Shown here: positions 56,392-64,000 of the stretch, in pieces
Position numbering within the stretch: the first letter of the stretch is position 1
Layout of the letters: the number at the start of each line of letters is the position of its first letter
Position numbers and translations under genes: made by a program
Source of the DNA: Vibrio superstes
GTDB taxonomy: Bacteria > Pseudomonadota > Gammaproteobacteria > Enterobacterales > Vibrionaceae
NCBI RefSeq assembly: GCF_003569005.1
Contig: NZ_BCUR01000001.1
Coordinates: 543,753-607,752, forward strand
DNA: 64,000 nt
Direction of reading: 5' to 3'
Notes under the pieces: model-generated
The model's database searches: none
What the model was told of the DNA's origin: nothing
Seen by the model: the letters and a program-made list of their open reading frames with translations, nothing else

Positions 56392-56636
56392 CTATTCAAT
56401 ACCTCAATTCTTTCTAAGTAAAATGCAACCACTGTTGGTTATAAGCAGTTGATTCAAATTTTATGCTTATCAATGAATTACCATCATTGTCTCAGCAAGT
56501 ACGAATGAGTTTATGGTGTACTGAGGGTAATCACAAATTCCTATTTACAATATCAATAATAACTTAAGCGCATATCACGGTGAATTTAAAATACAATCTA
56601 CGCATATCTTGATTGTGGCGATATCCAAGAACCTAA
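56392..56636. other. Intergenic stretch left of the MITE-like element
   Basis: AT-rich sequence with the DUF1254 promoter region; no gene or repeat of the 31-base family seen. Together with the element at 56636-56796 it makes the 428-base gap before the flavin oxidoreductase gene. Confidence 0.45.
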
Positions 56637-56796
56637 TACCAATCACAGTGATTAAGTGATCAGAAATAGCGTAGAAAAAGGCTTGAGAACAAGGCAGGAT
56701 TTTTCGATAAGTAGTTATTCTACAATCAAAAATTCTAACGAAGTTATCAAGCCTTTTAACCAGCTAGAATGACCAGTTATTTACTACGATTGGTAT
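56636..56796. repeat. MITE-like palindromic element, full copy
   Basis: About 161 bases bounded by ATACCAATC (56636-56644) and its complement GATTGGTAT (56788-56796), with an internal inverted pair AAGGCTTGA (around 56681)/TCAAGCCTT. It has no coding capacity. Such elements, with ATACCAATC ends, are common in Vibrio-type genomes as I recall. A minimal derivative is at 58270-58300. Confidence 0.75.
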
Positions 56797-56819
56797 AAGA
56801 TTCAGGATCTCGATTTTAT

Positions 56820-58064
56820 TTACGCCCTACGCTTTTTGAACGTATGCCATCCAGCACTTAAAATAGTTTTGATCACAACTCCGAGCGCACTTAATTCAGG
56901 GTCAGTATTTTTGCCATCAGCAATACGCCACATTTGGTGCTCGTACCATACCAATCCAACCATCGCCATTTTATCGAGCGCAGGCTTACCCGTAGTAGGA
57001 ACGGTCAGAGGCATTCCATAGTGAGGGTCTTCGATTAGCTTGTTTGGGAAATCAGGGTCCACAGCCATGGTTCGAGCAATACCAATAAAGTCAGTGGCCG
57101 ATGTATTCAATGCTTCATTCATTGCTGGCGCCGTTCTAAAGCCCCCCGTAACCACCAGCGGCGTGCTCACCAAGTCTCTCACCTTAACCATATAATCCAT
57201 AAAATAGGCTTCACGTTTTATGGTGCTGGCTTTCACGGGCTCGTTTTTATTCTTAGAGCCCATCATTGAAGGGCTTTCATATGTACCACCGGAGATCTCA
57301 ATGAGATCGATACCGTTTTCACTTAAAGCCTGCACCACCTGCATTGACTCTTCTTCGGTAAAGCCGCCTTTCATAAAGTCAGCGCTATTGAGCTTGATCC
57401 CTACAGGGAAATCATCGCCAACCTCTTTACGTATGGCGCGATACACTTCTAATACAAATCGAAGTCGATTTTCTAATGAACCACCCCATTGATCATCTCG
57501 CTGATTGTGACGTGATGATAGAAACTGACTCACAAGGTAGCCATGAGCGCCATGGATCTGAACTCCAGTAAAACCCGCTCGCTTTGCAAGTTTGGCACTG
57601 ATAACAAACTTATTAATAATCTCAAAGATTTCCGCTTCAGTTAATGCGCGCGGAGTATTAAAGCCTTTCGCCAAACCACTGCCCAATGAAATAGCAGAAG
57701 GCGCTACCGGCTTATCACAAAGAAACTTGGGAATTTGCTTACCTGGATGGTTGATCTGCATCCATATCTGCGAGCCATTTTGCTTTCCAGCATTCGCCCA
57801 CTCAGTAAATAGCGACATATCGCTTAGCTCATCGAGAACCACATTTTTAGGTTCACCAAGGGCACTTCGATCCACCATTACATTACCCGTAATGGATAAA
57901 CCAATCCCCCCTTTAGCCCAGCGTTGGTATAGCGTTGCTATTCCCGAGGTCGGATTATGTTGCTTATCTCCAAGTTGTTCACTCATTGCCGATTTAAACA
58001 AGCGATTCTTGATGACTTGGCCTTTGATAAGGGTGAAAGGTTTGCTGAGATCGATTGAATTCAT
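56820..58064 (-). CDS. NADH:flavin oxidoreductase (Old Yellow Enzyme family)
   Basis: A 414-residue flavin-dependent TIM-barrel enzyme. FMN- and substrate-site segments: KNRLFKSAMSEQLGD, IWMQINHPGKQIPK, GFTGVQIHGAHGYLVSQFLS, SRHNQRDDQWGGSLENRLRF with the catalytic pair, and PLVVTGGFRTAPAMNEAL, FIGIARTMAVDPDFPNKL. It reduces activated double bonds or quinones with NAD(P)H. It lacks the C-terminal Fe-S/FAD part of the 2,4-dienoyl-CoA reductase. Single gene; the MITE-like element is immediately downstream. Confidence 0.9.
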   Translation of the reverse strand: MNSIDLSKPFTLIKGQVIKNRLFKSAMSEQLGDKQHNPTSGIATLYQRWAKGGIGLSITGNVMVDRSALGEPKNVVLDELSDMSLFTEWANAGKQNGSQIWMQINHPGKQIPKFLCDKPVAPSAISLGSGLAKGFNTPRALTEAEIFEIINKFVISAKLAKRAGFTGVQIHGAHGYLVSQFLSSRHNQRDDQWGGSLENRLRFVLEVYRAIRKEVGDDFPVGIKLNSADFMKGGFTEEESMQVVQALSENGIDLIEISGGTYESPSMMGSKNKNEPVKASTIKREAYFMDYMVKVRDLVSTPLVVTGGFRTAPAMNEALNTSATDFIGIARTMAVDPDFPNKLIEDPHYGMPLTVPTTGKPALDKMAMVGLVWYEHQMWRIADGKNTDPELSALGVVIKTILSAGWHTFKKRRA

Positions 58065-58269
58065 GCGTGCTCTAACAATTAGATAATCTAGGTATGATGC
58101 GAGCAGTATGCTCTATTTTTCACATAGTTCCGAGCATAATAAGAAATGCTTGAGCTTGCTGGGTAAGCAGGTAAGAAGAGACTAGTCGGTGTTTGCGACG
58201 ATCAAATTTGATGTCGTAGATAAAGAAAAGTCAGCGAGGGTTTCGCTGACTCGATAGTTGAAGCTTGTT

Positions 58270-58300
58270 ATACCAATCACTTGTTTAGTACGATTGGTAT
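58270..58300. repeat. MITE-like element, minimal copy
   Basis: A 31-base palindrome made only of the two ends, ATACCAATC (58270-58278) and GATTGGTAT (58292-58300), with a 13-base loop. It is placed 12 bases after the DUF3622 stop, where it could act as a transcript end structure. Confidence 0.7.
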
Positions 58301-58311
58301 TAGAGCGGTGC

Positions 58312-58542
58312 TTAATCTTCTGATTGACGATCAGCTGCTTTGCGTTTGTTACGCTCTACTTGGTTTTTAATGAAACCTTCTAGCTCTTTCTCGCCCCACG
58401 CTTGTGCTTGCGCTTCTGTTTCGAAGCCCATTTCTCTCTTAGAAACAGTTGTTCTGCGAGATGTCACTTGGCGAACAATCTCGGCACACCAGCCATTACG
58501 CTTTTCAATAGTGCGTACCGTGAATTTTTTACTATCAGACAT
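58312..58542 (-). CDS. DUF3622-family small protein
   Basis: A 76-residue basic protein (MSDSKKFTVRTIEKRNGWCA, then EIVRQVTSRRTTVSKREMGF) ending in a charged helix (AWGEKELEGFIKNQVERNKR). This matches the small DUF3622 family of Vibrio and relatives, whose function is unknown. The ATG at 58542 follows AGAGA; the longer frame to 58641 has no family match in its first 33 codons. Confidence 0.78.
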   Translation of the reverse strand: MSDSKKFTVRTIEKRNGWCAEIVRQVTSRRTTVSKREMGFETEAQAQAWGEKELEGFIKNQVERNKRKAADRQSED

Positions 58543-58776
58543 ATGCAATTCTCTAAAAATCTTTTCATTACTTGGGTTAAAAAGCTCTTCCCAAGCGTAT
58601 TGCCAACACAAGCTAGCTTGGTTGAAAACTATAGATGGCATTCTTAGATAATACCATCAATTGGAAGGGCGCCATTAAAGCATAGAAGCCTGCTTTAATG
58701 TATTTATTTATCGAGGTGTACGCTGATAATCCAAAATAAAGAAGAGACGAACCAACCTACCACTCCTTCACTACGT

Positions 58777-60111
58777 CTAACGCATCGAAAAGAGCTCTTC
58801 GTGATATCGCTGATCAATATCAAATCGGTAAGCGTTTAGATCTTGCTTCAGCGATTTAGAAAACATTTCAGGCCCACAAAAGTAGACTTCATAGTCACTT
58901 AAATCTCCGCATTGTTGCACGATCTGCATGGCATTCAACCGAGGTGAGCATAACGTATCTGTAATGTATAAACTCACTCCCGCTTGATGCGCAAGAGACT
59001 TTAGCTCACCAGTCAATTGTTCATCAATACCACGATTGCTATAAAATAGACTCACTCTAGGATGGTTTGTTTGATGTCCTTTGAGAGTTTCTAATGCCGC
59101 AAAGAACGAAGCAACCCCAACACCACCCGCAACCCATATTTGCGGCTTGCTATGGTCGAACTCAAATCGGCCATATGGCCCTTCCACCGTTAATTCGTCA
59201 CCCACTTTTATTCGTTCGTATAACCCATTGGTAAAATCCCCTAACTCCTTAATCAAGAAGCGTAGTTCAGAGTTTTCACTATTAGAGACAATGGTAAAAG
59301 GATGTGCGTCTTCGTTTCCAAAGCGTAAATACACGAATTGTCCCGCTTGATGTCCTAACCAAGAAACGTTCGGCTTCAGCACTAGTTCCATTACTTTAGC
59401 TTGGGAAAAATAACGCGTTGATGTCACCACAGCCGAACAGCGATTTCGACGCCCTACAAGGCCGAGCAAACTGTAAAATGCAGCCAAAGAACCTGCTATC
59501 GCGAACGCAATAGTAAGGTAATAAATAGGTTCTCCCCAATAAGAGAGCTTGAGAAGTAGCACTGAGTGAATAGCAATAAATAGATACGCAACCGACATTA
59601 AGCGGTGCGAGACCTTAAAAGGCTTATATTTTACCGCAGCCCACAGTGACACCGTTACCAATATGAGTAGCAGATAGAAACCCCACTCCCCAATACCTTG
59701 TCCAAACTCACGTAATTCGGTGATCCATACTTCCCAACCTGACAAGGCTCTAGCGGGACCTGAACCATCATGCCGGGCAGGTTTTGCTAGTGCACCAGCC
59801 ATTACTAGCCACTTAGGGATTTGATACCACATCCAGTGCACGATACCTAGTGAGACACCTCCGATGCCTACCCACTTGTGGATGCGATAAGCTTTATCCA
59901 TACCGTTGAACCAGTTCTCAATAAAAGAGAGTCGCATCGCAAGCACCATTGTGATGGACATCAGCATCAGAGACAAAATACCTGAGTACTGAATCATGGC
60001 AGAGCGCCATTCAAATACGTTGTCTGACGTGATAATTTGCGGTTCCACCGCAAACCAAAAAGCGGACGTTATCGCTATCATTACCCAAATGATATTCCGG
60101 ACATTTTTCAT
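58777..60111 (-). CDS. Ferric-reductase-like transmembrane flavoprotein
   Basis: A 444-residue protein. The first 220 residues hold about six membrane segments with paired haem-ligand histidines (AYRIHKWVGIGGVSLGIVHW and VSHRLMSVAYLFIAIHSVLL). The rest is a ferredoxin-reductase-type module: FAD site AHPFTIVSNSE and VEGPYGRFEF, NAD site WVAGGVGVASFFAALETL and YFCGPEMFSKSL. It would carry electrons from cytosolic NAD(P)H across the inner membrane to metal or another acceptor. Single gene. Confidence 0.88.
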   Translation of the reverse strand: MKNVRNIIWVMIAITSAFWFAVEPQIITSDNVFEWRSAMIQYSGILSLMLMSITMVLAMRLSFIENWFNGMDKAYRIHKWVGIGGVSLGIVHWMWYQIPKWLVMAGALAKPARHDGSGPARALSGWEVWITELREFGQGIGEWGFYLLLILVTVSLWAAVKYKPFKVSHRLMSVAYLFIAIHSVLLLKLSYWGEPIYYLTIAFAIAGSLAAFYSLLGLVGRRNRCSAVVTSTRYFSQAKVMELVLKPNVSWLGHQAGQFVYLRFGNEDAHPFTIVSNSENSELRFLIKELGDFTNGLYERIKVGDELTVEGPYGRFEFDHSKPQIWVAGGVGVASFFAALETLKGHQTNHPRVSLFYSNRGIDEQLTGELKSLAHQAGVSLYITDTLCSPRLNAMQIVQQCGDLSDYEVYFCGPEMFSKSLKQDLNAYRFDIDQRYHEELFSMR

Positions 60112-60621
60112 GATCTCAATCTCATATCGACGACCATTTTAATTTACCTCTAATAAAGTAAAGCAACGTCAATATGGGTAAAGCTAAGCAAAGTGCTTTT
60201 TCTCTGATGCACTACTCGCTGTCCAAAACTCGCGATAAGCACCTTCAGTGATATACCCGCCATTCCACTTCACGCCAGCAGGTCTTGCGAAGAAATTTTG
60301 CTTATTCACTACAGAAGGATCGATTTTTGTAAATGGGCCACTAGCTTGTGCTTCTTTCAGTTGCAGGCCTAGGTTTTGCTCACTAGGGACACCCTCTAAC
60401 GATAATGTGCCAATACTTTATATCTCAGAGTGCTCTAAAACTAGGCGGCATACTCTTTAAAACATGCCTATTTGTATCAAGTTGATCTATTTATTGAGAC
60501 AGCAAAGTTTAAGAGAGACTCTTCTATTGCAATGCCTTTGGTTTACCGACAAAGTAGTGGCCAGTCGTGCTCATCTACTGTGCCATAACCCGTTTCTCTT
60601 CTTTCACATCAGGTCTCTTAA
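60112..60621. other. Gap containing a gene remnant
   Basis: This 510-base gap holds the C-terminal gene fragment at 60184-60417. The remaining 200 bases up to the pseudouridine synthase start show no gene; the upstream part of the lost gene is not recognisable there. Confidence 0.5.
60184..60417 (-). pseudogene. C-terminal fragment of an unidentified gene
   Basis: A 77-codon open stretch on the minus strand ends with TAG at 60184-60186 and is cut at its upstream end by an in-frame TAA. It encodes SIGTLSLEGVPSEQNLGLQL, then KEAQASGPFTKIDPSVVNKQ and ends NGGYITEGAYREFWTASSAS EKKHFA. The composition looks like real protein, but there is no usable start codon and no N-terminus, so I read it as the tail of a decayed gene. 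I do not recognise the family. Confidence 0.6.
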
Positions 60622-61389
60622 ATGTCTAAATCAGGCTCTTCTACAACCAATGCAATAATTGATAACTTTGTAGCGCCAAAGTGTCTGGCTAGGCTAGAGA
60701 TACTGTATCAAGATGATGACATTTTATTGATTAACAAGCCGAGTGGTTTGTTAAGTTTATCAGGCAAAAACCCGCTTAATTGGGATTCGGTGCACTACCG
60801 CCTAGTTAACGGTCAAGACGCTACCCCAACTGAAAAAGCGACACAGTCGTTCGTAGACGCAAAACTGCCTCATCGACTAGATTTAGGGACTTCTGGTGTT
60901 ATGGTGGTAGGGCTTAACCCTGCAGCGTCAAAGAGCCTTAATCAGCAGTTTCAGGCACGCACAGTGCAAAAGCGATACCTTGCTATGTTAGATGGATGGG
61001 TTGAAGCCGATAGCGGCCAAATATCAGCCCCTATTGCTAAAGATAAGACGCTATTTCCCCGAGTTAAGATTTGTCACGATACTGGCAAAAATGCGATTAG
61101 TGACTATCAGGTCATTAGCCGCTTGGCTAACCCTCCTAGAACCTTGGTGCAATACACCCCTGTTACTGGTCGCACTCACCAACTGCGTATCCATAGTCTT
61201 GAGTTTGGTCACCCTATAATGGGCTGTGACCTTTACAACAACGCAGATCTAAACGGTAGCCATGACCAAGAAAGCACCTCTAAAGCAGAAGAGTTCTCTC
61301 AACGCCTAATGCTACATGCCAGTGACATTTACTTTACTCACCCCACCACTGGTGAGGCAATGCATGGACATAGTCCAAATCCATTTTAA
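60622..61389 (+). CDS. RluA-family pseudouridine synthase
   Basis: A 255-residue RNA-modifying enzyme. ILYQDDDILLINKPSGLLSL opens the catalytic domain; the catalytic Asp is in LPHRLDLGTSGVMVVGLN; KRYLAMLDGWVEADSGQISA and VTGRTHQLRIHSLEFGHPIM complete the family pattern. No S4 domain is present, so it resembles RluA rather than RluC/RluD; the RNA target (23S rRNA or tRNA) is unknown. Single gene, next to the decayed gene tail. Confidence 0.9.
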   Translation: MSKSGSSTTNAIIDNFVAPKCLARLEILYQDDDILLINKPSGLLSLSGKNPLNWDSVHYRLVNGQDATPTEKATQSFVDAKLPHRLDLGTSGVMVVGLNPAASKSLNQQFQARTVQKRYLAMLDGWVEADSGQISAPIAKDKTLFPRVKICHDTGKNAISDYQVISRLANPPRTLVQYTPVTGRTHQLRIHSLEFGHPIMGCDLYNNADLNGSHDQESTSKAEEFSQRLMLHASDIYFTHPTTGEAMHGHSPNPF

Positions 61390-61641
61390 ATAATGGCCGG
61401 AACGCTAGTTGCTTGATTCGGACTTATTATAAATTTAATAAAGAAAAATCGATCAGAAAAAGGTAAAGGAGGCTGATAATAAAAATCAACGACAAATTGG
61501 AGACTTATTGATGGGCCTGTAAAGGGAGTGCGGATAACCTCAGATACGGCAAAAACCTTCCCGTCGCATGCAACGTCTTGTCCTCTGGCGAGAAACTAAA
61601 TGAATGATCTGACCGTATCTATCTTAATACTTCTATTTACG

Positions 61642-62136
61642 CTAGCTCATTTTTGACAGCGCGTGCTGCTCTACCATGAATGCGATCGCTTCATCATTTA
61701 AGCAAGATTTACTGACATATTGGCGCTGCTTACCCATATGCAGGATAAACCCTAGATCGCTCTGTTGAAGTTGGTCGATTTCACCCCAGGTGATGTTGCG
61801 GGTGTTGTTGCCAGTTTTATAACTCATACCGCTAGAGTTGACTTGAAATGTTACTTTACTGCCAGAGCTCGCACTGAACGTTTGGCGCCACAACCACCAG
61901 CCTCTCTTAAAATAAACACTACACGCTTCAATAACACTCAACACAATAAAGAACCAACCCACATAGCCGTTAGGCAGTAGCTCAAACTCCAATAAAATCA
62001 CACCAAAAACAAGAAAGAGAACAACTTTTAGGTAGTCTTTTAGAACATTGGAAGGACGGCTAGTTTGGTCATAACACTCAGCAAAAAAGGTCTTGTCGAG
62101 CGTGTATTCTGTGGTGAAATCAAAATCTTTAGACAT
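61642..62136 (-). CDS. YcxB-like membrane protein
   Basis: A 164-residue protein with two N-terminal membrane segments (VLKDYLKVVLFLVFGVILLE and GYVGWFFIVLSVIEACSVYF) and a soluble C-terminal domain (SKVTFQVNSSGMSYKTGNNT, NITWGEIDQLQQSDLGFILH), the pattern of YcxB-like proteins. Function unknown. Single gene. Confidence 0.72.
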   Translation of the reverse strand: MSKDFDFTTEYTLDKTFFAECYDQTSRPSNVLKDYLKVVLFLVFGVILLEFELLPNGYVGWFFIVLSVIEACSVYFKRGWWLWRQTFSASSGSKVTFQVNSSGMSYKTGNNTRNITWGEIDQLQQSDLGFILHMGKQRQYVSKSCLNDEAIAFMVEQHALSKMS

Positions 62137-62322
62137 ATATGGCTACTTTGAGGCTCTCTACAAATGAGTATTCCATGCCGGAATCTCGCAACTCGAGTAT
62201 TGTAAAGCTTCTCCGCGCTTTTCTTTAGCTATTTTGGTCTTCTTTGAATCAAAAACACTGAGAGCGCCTACCCTCACAATAGCCAAATTTGCTGATACGT
62301 AGATTCTATGGAGCCTTAAACA

Positions 62323-63117
62323 CTAATCAGAGAAAGTGTGACTGTATGCAAGGATGATCTTCTGTTCTGCGCCGTAGTCATTGTCAGTAACAATGCCGAG
62401 CAAGTTAATAGAGTCTTTCTTGGTAAACTTGTATCCCATACCTGCACCAAGCCAGTAGCCGAAATAGTCATCAGAGCCTACTGAAGCGCCTGCGAATGTA
62501 ATCACGGTAAACTCTTCTGTGACAGGTTTTAACGAGAAGTAGCCAAGGTAGCCGCCGGTGCTGTCGCTAGGGTGGAGTACGTAAGGGTTACTGAAATCAT
62601 AATCAGGATCCCCCTCATTAAGTGGTCTTTCTCCATCGGTGTAGTTGAAGCCTGCCATTGGGAAGATCTGCCAACCCGCAGGTTCTATACCAAATACTGA
62701 AAGAGGGACGAATGTTCCGACACTGTAGTTATTAAAGTTAGAACCGTCTTCATATTCGCTCTTGCCGAAGTTGAAGTTCACAATACCAAAGTTAAACAAC
62801 CATGAGCCACCTAGAGTCCACTCTTCACTATCAGGGTGATACCTGAGGTTGATTTTCTGTGCGTCACTAAGGCCAATAGACCCGGATATCGAGTATCCAA
62901 AATTTTCAGATTCAAAATTATAGTCGCCCGCTAGCCCTAGTTTTGTCACCACGCGAGTTGGATCATCAACGTGCTTATTCTCGTTGTCGTAAATATCCTT
63001 TTTAGACTCTGAACGACTAGAAGTATCTTCTTCTGACGTGTTTGAGGTATCTGCGAGCACACTTGTGGTATTCAAACCAGCAAAGAGAATAATTAAGCTC
63101 GTGGATAATTTACGCAT
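62323..63117 (-). CDS. Outer-membrane beta-barrel protein of unknown function
   Basis: A 264-residue secreted protein. The ATG at 63117 has AGGAG upstream and gives the signal peptide MRKLSTSLIILFAGLNTTSV (cleavage after LA). A Ser/Thr/Glu-rich lead (SNTSEEDTSSRSESKKD) is followed by alternating strands: VVTKLGLAGDYNFESENFGY, SISGSIGLSDAQKINLRYHP, LGGSWLFNFGIVNFNFGKSE, WLGAGMGYKFTKKDSINLLG and the C-terminal KIILAYSHTFSD, with strand patterns typical of a small barrel. The ligand or role is unknown. Single gene. Confidence 0.78.
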   Translation of the reverse strand: MRKLSTSLIILFAGLNTTSVLADTSNTSEEDTSSRSESKKDIYDNENKHVDDPTRVVTKLGLAGDYNFESENFGYSISGSIGLSDAQKINLRYHPDSEEWTLGGSWLFNFGIVNFNFGKSEYEDGSNFNNYSVGTFVPLSVFGIEPAGWQIFPMAGFNYTDGERPLNEGDPDYDFSNPYVLHPSDSTGGYLGYFSLKPVTEEFTVITFAGASVGSDDYFGYWLGAGMGYKFTKKDSINLLGIVTDNDYGAEQKIILAYSHTFSD

Positions 63118-63379
63118 TAGTGGGCTCCTGTGAAGATTCACATGCTCATAGAAAGTAAAGGGAAGAAACCAGCGGAGATTAGGCTCTAGATAGAAACAAT
63201 TCCGAGAATTGATCTCGCATAGTGTAAGGCATGAAGTTAGAAGAAACTAATTCTTTGTATTTATATGTGCTATTCACATTAGATATGTTGTTTTTAGGTG
63301 GGTAACGGCAGGGTAAGTGCAAATATACCGTCGTCTGCGTGGTGCTTTCTTAGAAACCTATTCATTGGTTGGATTGGTC
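63118..63379. other. Control region before the repeat array
   Basis: 260 bases with the promoter region of the barrel-protein gene and no gene seen. Confidence 0.4.
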
Positions 63380-64000
63380 AGACCCTCGATAGAAGCACTC
63401 GAGGGTGACGTGAAACCGCGGCTTTGGCAAAAACCGTCGTCTCCGAGATTTTTTATCGGAGACCTATTCAAGTGCTGAGCTACTTAGACCCTCGATAGAA
63501 ACACTCAAGGTGACGTGAAAGCGCGGCTTCGGCAAAAACCATCGTCTCCGAGAGCTTTTATCGGAGACCTATTCAAATGCTGAGGCTACTTAGACCCTCG
63601 ATAGAAACACTCGAGGGTGACGTGAAAGCGCGGCTTTGGCAACTTCGTCGTCTCCGAGAGCTTTTATCGGAGACCTATTCAAATGCTGGATTACCTAGAC
63701 CCTCGATAAGAGCACTCGAGGGTGACGTGAAAGCGTGGCTTTGGCAAAAACCGTCGTCTCCGAGGTTTTTATCGGAGACCTATTCAAATGCAGGATTACG
63801 TAGACCCTCGATAGAAACACTCGAGGGTGACATGAAAGCGCGGCTTCGGCAAAAACCGTCGTCTCCGAGAGCTTTTATCGGAGACCTATTCAAATACAGA
63901 GCTATTTAGACCCTCGATAGAAGCACTCGAGGGTGACGTGAAAGCGCGGCTTTGGCAAAAACCGTCGTCTCCGAGAGCTTTTATCGGAGACCTATTCAAA
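63380..64000. repeat. Tandem array, six units of 105-106 bases, continuing past the window
   Basis: Units start at 63380, 63486, 63592, 63697, 63802 and 63907. Each has a 31-base hairpin CCCTCGATAGA...CGAGGG (first 63380-63410), a conserved spacer with GTGAAAGCGCGGCTTYGGCA, and a 31-base hairpin GTCTCCGAG...CGGAGAC in opposite orientation (first 63435-63465), then CTATTCAAATGC. The units differ at only a few positions, so the array is recent or homogenised. The end of the window cuts it. Confidence 0.93.

Noticed and set aside
63577..63909. A 110-codon open frame in the terminal array
   Set aside because: It is produced by the 105-base period (a multiple of three); its repeating peptide only mirrors the DNA repeat and has no ribosome site.
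63380..64000. Regular repeats resembling a CRISPR array
   Set aside because: The whole 105-base unit is repeated, including what would be the spacers, each unit carries two palindromes, and no cas genes are present.

Overview
The window looks like a stretch of a Vibrionaceae genome, most likely Vibrio and probably the smaller chromosome. The best single marker is a vemP-secD2-secF2 locus (39881-43204), a marine Vibrio salinity-response device with a recognisable VemP arrest sequence. The speA/speB pair, a DUF3622 gene, an Ohr/OhrR pair and the many intergenic hairpin repeats agree with this. No tool or database was used: names rest on motifs and recalled family knowledge.

Layout. 1-9.5 kb: an amino-acid-type binding protein, an IS1111-type IS110-family element inserted in an intergenic hairpin, a Nudix hydrolase, L-serine deaminase, and the putrescine-forming pair speA-speB, separated by long blocks of palindromic repeats. 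9.5-16.2 kb: fhs, an unknown gene, and a sugar cluster (GPH symporter, aldose epimerase, fucose/arabinose-type isomerase). 16.7-34.5 kb: after an anchored glutaredoxin, a polyamine catabolism island with two divergent promoters. One drives bauA-bauC-amidotransferase leftward and a PuuR/PauR-like regulator plus puuC rightward. The other drives gamma-glutamylpolyamine synthetase-spuC-potFGHI-second regulator leftward and puuA-puuB rightward. Putrescine enters by PotFGHI and can be gamma-glutamylated, oxidised by PuuB and PuuC and hydrolysed by the amidotransferase, or transaminated by SpuC; the C3 part of spermidine would leave as beta-alanine through BauA/BauC. 34.7-39.8 kb: tRNA-Gly(UCC), a HAD phosphatase and xylFGH. 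39.9-43.2 kb: vemP-secDF2. 43.4-63.1 kb: outer-membrane proteins, a lipoprotein hydrolase, a MATE pump, RhlE helicase, TetR/DMT and OhrR/Ohr pairs with visible operators, redox enzymes and conserved hypotheticals. 63.4 kb to the end: a six-unit tandem repeat array running out of the window.

The most unusual observation is that nearly all intergenic palindromes here are variants of one 31-base hairpin. It ends in GACG, keeps two stem pairs and a TA in the loop, and changes the other stem pairs together. Copies lie in opposite orientations in pairs, at four loci, in three different tandem arrays. The IS1111 element sits inside one copy, and its non-coding end carries two stretches that resemble that target in opposite orientations, as a bridge-RNA target loop would. 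The second is the VemP locus, where the bases just after the vemP stop codon are complementary to the secD ribosome binding site.
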